Below are positions 1 through 5,339 of a DNA stretch of 8,074 nucleotides, piece after piece (position 1 is the stretch's first letter; each line of letters opens with the position of its first letter). The notes under the pieces are model-generated. The model was not told where the DNA came from. It saw only the letters and a program-made list of their open reading frames with translations, and did no database searches. A program made the position numbers and the translations under genes. This stretch comes from Candidatus Iainarchaeum sp. (GTDB taxonomy: Archaea > Iainarchaeota > Iainarchaeia > Iainarchaeales > Iainarchaeaceae): assembly GCA_013331625.1 (NCBI GenBank), contig DUGC01000050.1, positions 7,804-15,877 on the forward strand. The letters run 5' to 3'.

Positions 1-764
1 CCCATAACCTTCAACATCCACGCCAGTTCAATGTCTGCCATGGCTCTTACAGCGCATTTGCAAAAAATGCCCTCAGCCCTATTAGCCCTGATTACTACCG
101 CCTGCGCTTCATCTATTCGCACTTTGAAAAAAAAGCGGCAAGGAACGCAAAGGCCGTAATTTCAAACTCCCTGCAGACGCAGGAAAACGTGAGAACGCTT
201 TTCGGGCTCGGCTCACAGGTAATCTATCCCCCCGTTGATCTTGATTTATTTGCGCCAACCCAAAAGGAGAAGGCAAAACGGGCAGTTGGCTGGGCCGGCA
301 TAAACGCCCTGTTTGTAGGAAGGCCAGAGAGGGCAAAAGGTTTTGATTTTGTGGAGTTCCTTGCAAAAAGCAACCCTTCCGTTAATTTCAGGTGCATACT
401 CTCAAGGCCATATGCCACAAACCTTGCAAACCTTGAGGTTATCGGGGCGATAGCTCATTCCAGCCTTCCCATTTACTACTCTGCTGCCGACCTTATAGTG
501 TTCCCTTCGCGCTTTGAGGGATTTGGGCTTGTCGTGCCTGAAGCACTTGCATGCGGCGGAAAAGTCCTGTGCCTCAATACCGGCATCGCCTCTGAGCTTG
601 AGGATAACGCCAATCTCTACATTGCCAAGCCAACTGAACGTGAAGTTGCAGCCAGCTTTGGAGATGCCATGGCTGCTAGGGCTGAAAAATTACCGTCAAA
701 GGCGCTTTGCAATTTTTCTGTGCAGGAATTTTCAAAGAGGTGGAATGCAGTCCTTGAAAGCTGA
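1..764 (+). CDS. Glycosyltransferase family 4 (GT4), C-terminal part, 5' end outside window
   Basis: The protein would transfer a sugar from a nucleotide-sugar donor to a growing surface glycan on the cytoplasmic side of the membrane. The frame is open to the left edge (first whole codon at position 3) and ends at TGA 762-764, giving 253 visible residues. Residues are counted from position 3. An HG pair at 13-14 and the AVISNS segment near 53 belong to the end of the N-terminal GT-B domain. IYPPVD then leads into the donor domain. That domain shows FVGRPERAKGF (R107 and K112, the usual phosphate-binding pair) and the EX7E motif in FEGFGLVVPE (E172 at 516-518, E180 at 540-542), followed by ALACGG. 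GT4 proteins are usually 340-400 residues, so about 100-150 are missing. A GTG at 189 is internal and not a credible start, because clear family sequence precedes it. Acceptor and donor are unknown. It precedes the sugar-precursor trio after a 46-nt gap. Confidence 0.9.
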   Translation, partial: HNLQHPRQFNVCHGSYSAFAKNALSPISPDYYRLRFIYSHFEKKAARNAKAVISNSLQTQENVRTLFGLGSQVIYPPVDLDLFAPTQKEKAKRAVGWAGINALFVGRPERAKGFDFVEFLAKSNPSVNFRCILSRPYATNLANLEVIGAIAHSSLPIYYSAADLIVFPSRFEGFGLVVPEALACGGKVLCLNTGIASELEDNANLYIAKPTEREVAASFGDAMAARAEKLPSKALCNFSVQEFSKRWNAVLES

Positions 765-782
765 TAGTTTTGCACCAAATGC

Positions 783-792
783 AATTTAAATA
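783..792 (+). promoter_or_regulatory. Archaeal TATA-like promoter element before the GNAT cassette
   Basis: AATTTAAATA lies in the 46-nt gap (765-810), the only real intergenic space in the window. Its core TTTAAATA (785-792) resembles an archaeal TATA box. Its centre is about 22-23 nt before ATG 811 and 25-26 nt before ATG 814. Archaeal transcripts usually begin about 25-27 nt downstream of the box centre, so RNA would start at or next to the tandem ATG codons. A convincing purine-rich BRE is not seen. The match is seen in the sequence; promoter function is inferred. Confidence 0.5.
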
Positions 793-810
793 CAGGCGGG
801 TGTCAATTGG

Positions 811-1275
811 ATGATGGCAGGCAAAAAAATCACTATTGAGGACGCTTCATCAGGGGGCGGGGCGCAGGTCATTGGGGGCCTAAAGTCCCTTGCTGAAAAA
901 TGCCTTGATAATTACACTCTGGAAGCGCAAAAAATTGAAGAGCGGCAGGCGCGCAGGGACTTCACACTCCTTTTTGCGCTGCAGGGCAAAGAGAAAGTGG
1001 GATTCATCGCAGGCTATGGGGACAGCGGCAGGATGCACATATGGCTCTTCGGGGTGCTTGGGGCCCTTCGGGGCGCAGGGATAGGCAGGATGCTGCTGGA
1101 AAAGTTCCACTCCGTTTCAGCCGCCAAGGGTTATAAAATTGTTAACACTATTACTTTTAACAAATACCCGCGAAAAATAATCCTGTCTGTCAGGAACGGG
1201 TACAGGATTGTAGATGTAAAGTATGCCCCCGAAAAGGGGGATTCAATGATCGTTTTGGAAAAGGAACTGGGGTGA
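811..1275 (+). CDS. GNAT-family N-acetyltransferase, probable sugar-nucleotide amine acetylation
   Basis: This 154-residue protein fits a single GNAT domain, which moves acetyl from acetyl-CoA to an amine. LLFALQGKEKVGFIAGYG (residues 53-70) looks like the central beta strands. RGAGIGRMLLEKF (87-99) is motif A, with the R/Q-x-x-G-x-G/A acetyl-CoA pyrophosphate loop. NTITFNKYPRKIILSVRNGYRIV (112-134) is the usual C-terminal part, with the family N at the end of strand beta-5 and a K/R-NG-Y/F turn. No signal peptide or membrane segment is seen. Two ATG codons stand in tandem (811, 814). A weak GGTG (799-802) precedes them, while the TATA-like box is close enough for leaderless expression. The gene leads a trio with a Gfo/Idh dehydrogenase and a DegT aminotransferase, which suggests it acetylates the amino group the aminotransferase installs. 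Its substrate is inferred from context only; acylation of another metabolite or of a protein cannot be excluded. Confidence 0.85.
   Translation: MMAGKKITIEDASSGGGAQVIGGLKSLAEKCLDNYTLEAQKIEERQARRDFTLLFALQGKEKVGFIAGYGDSGRMHIWLFGVLGALRGAGIGRMLLEKFHSVSAAKGYKIVNTITFNKYPRKIILSVRNGYRIVDVKYAPEKGDSMIVLEKELG
1269..1275 (+). promoter_or_regulatory. Shine-Dalgarno GGGGTGA that favours start GTG 1281
   Basis: GGGGTGA is a close match to the GGAGGTGA complement of the 16S rRNA 3' tail. It is followed by 5 nt (GACTT) and then GTG 1281. The last three bases, TGA, are also the stop codon of the GNAT gene. The same arrangement, GGGGTGA plus 4 nt plus ATG, precedes the minus-strand genes starting at 5339 and 6688, so spacing supports 1281 over the upstream GTG at 1272. 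GTG 1272 has only AAGGAA (1261-1266) before it. Confidence 0.6.
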
Positions 1276-1280
1276 GACTT

Positions 1281-2327
1281 GTGGAAAAAATCGGTGTTGG
1301 CCTTATAGGTTGCGGACAAATTTCACCGCGCCACTTTGATGCAATAAGGCAGATCCCTGAATTTGAATTAATGGCTGTTTCAGACATTGATGCTGGCGCG
1401 GCAAAAAAAGCCGGCACTGAGCAGGGTGTCCCTTTTTATACAAACAACAATGAACTGCTCTCGCGAAGTGACATCACGCTTGTCAGCATTTGCACCCCCA
1501 TTTCTACACATACAAACCTTGCAATCGATGCCCTCAATGCAGGCAAGGATGTGCTCACGGAAAAACCTGTGGGGATTACCCTTGAATCCATTGACAGGCT
1601 CAGCGCAGTCGCGCTCAAAAGCGGCCGCAAGGTTTTTGTTGTCCACCAGGTGCGCTACAACCCGAGTGTTTATGCCCTCAAGAATGCTATCGATAGCGGC
1701 ATGCTTGGCAAAGTGCTCGCTTGCAACCTTGTTGTCAGGTGGTTTCGCCCGGCGAAATACTTTGAGGACAAATGGTACGGGATTAAGGAAATTGCCGGCG
1801 GAACAATGCTTAACCAGGGCATACACTACATTGACATTATGCAATGGCTCATTGGCGAGGCAAAAGAGGTTATGGGGTTTACAGGCCATTTGCGCTACCC
1901 AAAAGTTGAAGTTGAGGACTATGCTGCAGGGACAATCTTTTTCAAAAACGGATGTGTCGGCCAGATGGAAATCAACATCCTCACTTATGACAAGAATTTC
2001 GAGTGTTCCTTTACCGTAATGGGGGAAAAAGGCACGATAAAACTTGGCGGGAAAGCCCTGCAGACTATTGACTATTGGTGCGTGCAGGGGCATGAAAAAC
2101 TAACAATGCCGCTCGGGCTTGCGCCCAATATTTATGCAAAGGGCCTCTATGAGGGGTCAGTGCCAAACCATGTGGACGTATACAAGGACATACTGCGCGA
2201 ATACCAAAACAACGGGAAAATGGAAATGACAGCGCAGGAAGCAAGAAAATCAGTCGAGATAGCCCTTGGAATATATGCGTCAAGTGAAAAAGGCGGCCTG
2301 AAAATGAAGCTGGGGGCAAAGAGATGA
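1281..2327 (+). CDS. Gfo/Idh/MocA-family NAD-dependent sugar(-nucleotide) dehydrogenase, WlbA-like in context
   Basis: The protein has 348 residues from GTG 1281, or 351 from GTG 1272, which would overlap the GNAT stop as GTGA. The N-terminal Rossmann fold opens with GLIGCGQIS (7-15), the dinucleotide-binding glycine motif. VSICTPISTH and LTEKPVGI follow; the lysine of EKP (94-96) is the conserved Gfo/Idh catalytic lysine. HQVRYNP (122-128) starts the C-terminal alpha/beta domain. GGTMLNQGIHYIDIMQW (173-189) carries the expected His182 and Asp185 of the substrate site. The NQGIH form is the one I associate with WlbA-type enzymes, which oxidise C3 of UDP-GlcNAc uronic acid to a 3-keto sugar. 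Length is normal for the family. It overlaps the downstream aminotransferase by ATGA (2324-2327), so keto product and transaminase are made together. Family assignment is secure. The exact substrate is inferred from neighbours; a kanosamine-type 3-dehydrogenase acting on a sugar phosphate is an alternative. Confidence 0.88.
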   Translation: MEKIGVGLIGCGQISPRHFDAIRQIPEFELMAVSDIDAGAAKKAGTEQGVPFYTNNNELLSRSDITLVSICTPISTHTNLAIDALNAGKDVLTEKPVGITLESIDRLSAVALKSGRKVFVVHQVRYNPSVYALKNAIDSGMLGKVLACNLVVRWFRPAKYFEDKWYGIKEIAGGTMLNQGIHYIDIMQWLIGEAKEVMGFTGHLRYPKVEVEDYAAGTIFFKNGCVGQMEINILTYDKNFECSFTVMGEKGTIKLGGKALQTIDYWCVQGHEKLTMPLGLAPNIYAKGLYEGSVPNHVDVYKDILREYQNNGKMEMTAQEARKSVEIALGIYASSEKGGLKMKLGAKR

Positions 2328-3430
2328 AAGTGCCACGCGTTGACCTAAGGCCGCAGGAGCGCCCCCTCAAAAAGGCCATCCTGCGCTCAATTTCAAAAAT
2401 AATCGATTCAGGAGAATTCATACTTGGCCATAACGTGAAAGCCCTTGAAAAGGAAATTGCAGCTTACATGGGTGTGCCGGATGCAATCGGCGTTGCAAGC
2501 GGCACCGATGCCCTCATGCTCTCGCTTTGCGCACTCGGAATAAAACAGGGGGATGAAGTCATTACAACACCATTTACAATGGCTGCAAACGTCGAGGCTA
2601 TTTTGCATGTGGGTGCAAAGCCCGTCTTTGCCGATGTTGACAGGAAAACATTCAACCTGCTTCCCTTCGAAATTGAGAAGAGGATAACGCCGAAAACAAA
2701 GGCTATACTTCCTGTTCACCTTTTCGGGAACCCGTGCAGGATGGATGAGATAACCGGAATTTCCCGCGAGCACAATATCCCTGTTGTAGAGGATGTATGC
2801 CAGGCATTTGGCGCCAAGTACAAAGGCAGCAGGTGCGGCTCTTTTGGAGTGCTTTCAGCACTCAGCTTTTTTCCCACAAAAAACCTTGGCGGTTATGGCG
2901 ATGGCGGAATGGTGCTTGTAAACGATGTGCAGTACTCCCAGAAGCTGCGCAGGCTGCGAACCCATGGCCAGCAGTCCAAATACATCTATGAATATTTGGG
3001 GTGGAACAGCAGGCTGGATGAGATGCAGGCTGCAGTTCTCTTGCCAAAGCTTTCGCGCATTGACCGGTGGAATGCTGCAAGGGCAAAGGCGGCAAAGTTA
3101 TATGAAAAGGGCCTTGCAGGGTTAAGTGAAGTTGAAACACCGCTGGCTACCGATGGCGGCAACCATATTTACCACCTTTACACAATAAAGGCGCAAAGGC
3201 GAGCTGAGCTTGCAGCACACTTGGCGTTACAAGGAATTGAAACTGCAGTGAATTTCCCCCTTGCCCTGCACCTTCAGCTGGCCTATAATGATGGTACATG
3301 GAAAGAGGGTGATTTTCCCGACGCGGAATGGCTATGCAATATGTCCCTCTCCCTGCCGATGTTTGTGGGAATAAGTGAAAAGCAGGTCTTAGGCGTGTGC
3401 CGCTCAATCAGGGGCTTTTACCGCAAGTAG
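2324..3430 (+). CDS. DegT/DnrJ/EryC1/StrS-family PLP-dependent sugar aminotransferase
   Basis: This 368-residue enzyme would transfer an amino group, typically from glutamate, to a keto nucleotide sugar. The length is typical. Motifs in order: SGTDAL (59-64, PLP phosphate loop), VEDVCQAFGA (155-164, Asp157 pairs with the PLP ring nitrogen, Gln160 stacks near it), SFFPTKNLGGYGDGG (181-195, Lys186 is the Schiff-base lysine), GWNSRLDEMQAA (226-237), HIYHLYTIK (281-289) and NFPLALHLQLAY (310-321). The last motif usually reads HYP-x-PLH-x-QPAY, so the H-to-N and Y-to-F changes near the substrate pocket are notable. The ATG overlaps the upstream stop (ATGA); GGGGG (2312-2316) is a weak ribosome site, so coupling to the dehydrogenase is likely. 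Beside a Gfo/Idh oxidoreductase it most likely aminates C3 of a UDP-sugar (WlbE-like). Position specificity is inferred. Its end overlaps the convergent GT2 gene by 13 nt. Confidence 0.92.
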   Translation: MKVPRVDLRPQERPLKKAILRSISKIIDSGEFILGHNVKALEKEIAAYMGVPDAIGVASGTDALMLSLCALGIKQGDEVITTPFTMAANVEAILHVGAKPVFADVDRKTFNLLPFEIEKRITPKTKAILPVHLFGNPCRMDEITGISREHNIPVVEDVCQAFGAKYKGSRCGSFGVLSALSFFPTKNLGGYGDGGMVLVNDVQYSQKLRRLRTHGQQSKYIYEYLGWNSRLDEMQAAVLLPKLSRIDRWNAARAKAAKLYEKGLAGLSEVETPLATDGGNHIYHLYTIKAQRRAELAAHLALQGIETAVNFPLALHLQLAYNDGTWKEGDFPDAEWLCNMSLSLPMFVGISEKQVLGVCRSIRGFYRK

Positions 3431-4203
3431 TGCCTGCCGCTTGCGGCATCCCTTTTCTGCTCCCTTTTATGGAATAGCACATGCAGCACCCCCACCGCGT
3501 TGTATAAAATCAGCCTTACTGCCGACAGGAGGGGGCCCCCTTTAATGGGGAAATTTGGAGGATAGCTGCCAAAATAGAACAATACCGGGAACGGCATCTT
3601 TCTCCAGTGCCTGCCAACCCCCACATCCGTGTCGCGAAATGACCTTTGGAAAAATCCCATGTGGAAGCATATAACCTCCTCTTTAAGGGCGTTTGAGGAG
3701 AATTCTGAAAAATCCTTTTCAGGGAAATCCCTTGGAGCCCCATATTCAAACGGGTAGTTGCCAAAAAACCTTATTGTTTTGCTGCGCCATAACTTGCCGC
3801 TGAGCCTGTCTCTTGCAACAAGGTGGCAATCATTGACAAAATCCCTTATTGTCACTTCCACCCGTGCAATACTTTTTGGCAGCCCCATAAGAACCGCAAG
3901 GGCCTTTTTTTGGCCCTTGATAAAAAATATCTCATCGCCATCCACTACAAAAAACCACTCGGTCTTTGTCATTTCCGCCATCTCGTTACGCAGGCCAACC
4001 AGCGCGGAAGGTGACACCGGCCCCTTGAGAAACAGCCTTATTTTTTTGCTTTTAATCCCCCCAACTATCTTCACCGTGTCATCTGTTGACCCTGTGTCAA
4101 AGACTATTATTTCCTTCGCGATCGGCAGCACTGCCTCTAGGGCAGTGCGAATGAAGCGCTCCTCATTCCTAACCATCATGTGCACTGTGACGCCATCTTT
4201 CAT
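3418..4203 (-). CDS. Glycosyltransferase family 2 (GT-A fold), last gene of the minus-strand operon
   Basis: This 261-residue protein has a short GT2 domain. The N-terminus VHMMVRNEERFI (7-18) is the usual strand plus NEE loop that contacts the donor uracil. EIIVFDTGSTDDT (31-43) is the DTGSTD-T signature of the WaaE/SunS-like GT2 subgroup. VVDGDE (86-91) holds the metal-binding D-x-D equivalent. CFHMGFF (179-185) supplies a conserved late His, as in this subgroup. A hydrophobic stretch near 224-245 could be one membrane-associated helix, and the tail is basic. It would add one sugar to a lipid-linked or other surface acceptor at the inner face of the membrane. The ATG overlaps the upstream GT4 stop (ATGA, 4200-4203), and GGTGGAGAG (4212-4204) precedes it. 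The 3' end overlaps the convergent aminotransferase gene. The family is clear; donor and acceptor are unknown. A hairpin with an A7 loop sits at residues 98-100. Confidence 0.88.
   Translation of the reverse strand: MKDGVTVHMMVRNEERFIRTALEAVLPIAKEIIVFDTGSTDDTVKIVGGIKSKKIRLFLKGPVSPSALVGLRNEMAEMTKTEWFFVVDGDEIFFIKGQKKALAVLMGLPKSIARVEVTIRDFVNDCHLVARDRLSGKLWRSKTIRFFGNYPFEYGAPRDFPEKDFSEFSSNALKEEVICFHMGFFQRSFRDTDVGVGRHWRKMPFPVLFYFGSYPPNFPIKGGPLLSAVRLILYNAVGVLHVLFHKREQKRDAASGRHYLR
3435..3470 (+). terminator. Possible hairpin plus T-rich terminator of the plus-strand operon
   Basis: Five nucleotides after the aminotransferase TAG, TGCCGC (3435-3440) and GCGGCA (3443-3448) form a perfect inverted repeat around TT. 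Realistically this is a 5-bp stem with a 4-nt loop. It is followed by CCCTTTT and TCCCTTTT (to about 3469). This resembles a transcription end signal, and T-rich tracts are also used in archaea. It lies inside the 3' end of the convergent GT2 gene, so the match may be accidental. Confidence 0.35.
3897..3919. repeat. Perfect 8-bp inverted repeat with a 7-nt T/A loop inside the GT2 gene
   Basis: CAAGGGCC (3897-3904) and GGCCCTTG (3912-3919) are exact reverse complements separated by T7 (3905-3911), which reads A7 on the coding minus strand. In the GT2 frame the loop is CAA AAA AAG (Q98-K99-K100), so A-AAA-AAG lies in phase for minus-one slippage. No T-tract follows the stem on either strand, so it is not a standard terminator. 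It may simply be a codon coincidence. Confidence 0.6.
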
Positions 4204-5339
4204 CTCTCCACCATGCCTTTGGCCTTTCGCATTTCCCGCAGCACGAGCGCGCAGCCCTTATCGCGCGAATTATCCCGCGCAACCTTTACTATTTCATTCC
4301 TTATCCATCCCTTGCCAACAAACCACTTGAATTTATCCATAAATGCAGGCCAGTTTGTCTCCATAAAACCCAGATTATTTGATTCTATGAAATGCCGCAG
4401 TTCTGTGTTTCCTGCAGATGCCTTGGCGGCAACCGGCAGCCCTGCTGCAATGTAATCAAATACTTTTGCCCCAAGCACCTGCATCTCAAAGTCAGGATAT
4501 GCCACAAGCCCGCAGTCCGCTGCCGAAAGGTATTTGTAAAGCCTTGCGAACTCCACATTGAAAATGAATTGCGCCTCGCCCAAGACCCCCTGCTTTTCAA
4601 GCTCTGAGCGCATATTCGCAATGATCCGCTTTTGTGCCGCTGTCCCCTCAAAACTGAGGATAAAAACCGCCTTTGCATGGTTGTTTTTCACAATTGCAGG
4701 GAATGCCTCCCGTACAAAACCCGCAATGTCCTTGTCCCCGACCCCGCCCACATAAATGAAAGTGAAGCTGTCATTCAATCCGAGCTCATTTCGGGTTACA
4801 TCCCTTGCCTTGGCGTCAAAATAAATTTTTTTTGTGTCACTTCCATTGGGGGCGAGGACAGCCCTATCCTTTGGAACGCTGAACTTTTTTGTATACTCCT
4901 CAAGGTAGGGCGTGTTGAGGAAAATAACCCGCTCACAATTGCGGAAAGTGAATGATTCCATCATCTCAAAGAGCCGGAATTTCAAAGACCCTGCAACATC
5001 AGGCTGCAGCTTCCTCATAACATCCGTGAACGGGTCTTTTGCGTCAAGGAAAAAAACAGCCCCGCATGCCTTTGCGGCAAGAAGCGCAAAAAAATTGTGC
5101 GTGAGCGGCGGCGAAGTGCCTATTATGGCATCAAACTTTCCTGCAATTATGCGGCGCATAAGGTCTGCTATGCCACTATACCGCAAAACATTTTCCGCTC
5201 CCTTTGCGCCGGCCCTTGCGGGCGCAAAAATGCTCACCTCCTCTCCCTGCTCCGTGAAATGGCGGCATAATCCGTTCACCCGCACGACACATGCCCCCTT
5301 TTCAGGGTCTGCATAAGGGGTAATTATGAGTATCTTCAT
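4200..5339 (-). CDS. Glycosyltransferase family 4 (GT-B fold), WbuB-like divergent active site
   Basis: This 379-residue protein has a normal GT4 length. ITPYADPEKGACVVRVNGL (6-24) is the N-terminal acceptor-domain loop, here without the usual GG pair. GTSPPLTHNFFALLAAK (74-90) and LDAKDPFTDV (98-107) are typical of the WbuB-like GT4 branch. APNGSD (163-168) marks the interdomain linker and FIYVGGVGDKD (194-204) opens the donor domain. GAKVFDYIAAGLPV (290-303) aligns with the usual second half of EX7E plus the AAG-x-PV turn. Asp295 replaces the second Glu, and Gln287 sits where the first would be (4455-4481). No signal peptide is seen. The ATG overlaps the flippase stop (ATGA, 5336-5339) and is preceded by GGGGGTGA (5351-5344) with 4-nt spacing, so the start is well supported. 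It would add a sugar to the lipid-linked glycan. The unusual acidic pair could mean altered metal-free catalysis or simply branch-specific variation. Confidence 0.87.
   Translation of the reverse strand: MKILIITPYADPEKGACVVRVNGLCRHFTEQGEEVSIFAPARAGAKGAENVLRYSGIADLMRRIIAGKFDAIIGTSPPLTHNFFALLAAKACGAVFFLDAKDPFTDVMRKLQPDVAGSLKFRLFEMMESFTFRNCERVIFLNTPYLEEYTKKFSVPKDRAVLAPNGSDTKKIYFDAKARDVTRNELGLNDSFTFIYVGGVGDKDIAGFVREAFPAIVKNNHAKAVFILSFEGTAAQKRIIANMRSELEKQGVLGEAQFIFNVEFARLYKYLSAADCGLVAYPDFEMQVLGAKVFDYIAAGLPVAAKASAGNTELRHFIESNNLGFMETNWPAFMDKFKWFVGKGWIRNEIVKVARDNSRDKGCALVLREMRKAKGMVER

Noticed and set aside
189..764. A 191-codon gene starting at GTG 189
   Set aside because: The same frame is open to the left edge with GT4-family sequence (HG loop, ISNS segment) before it, so GTG 189 is an internal valine.
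1743..1757. Palindrome TTTCGCC-C-GGCGAAA
   Set aside because: Seven-base arms around one base make a poor RNA hairpin. It sits mid-gene with no associated element and fits the codons for Phe-Arg-Pro-Ala-Lys.
1380..2093. A 237-codon antisense open frame and a 210-codon frame (1387-2019) inside the Gfo/Idh gene
   Set aside because: Both lack recognisable domains, are rich in residues produced by reading biased codons out of frame, and coincide fully with a strongly conserved gene.
4040..4055. Plus-strand T7 and T4 tracts (also T8 near 4829) as archaeal terminators for antisense readthrough
   Set aside because: They are the complement of lysine AAA codons in minus-strand genes; position and number look like composition, with no supporting structure.
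5228..5242. GGAGGTGAGC on the minus strand, a perfect Shine-Dalgarno inside a GT4 gene
   Set aside because: It encodes Glu-Glu-Val-Ser of the GT4 N-terminal domain and no suitably spaced ATG, GTG or TTG opens a credible frame after it.
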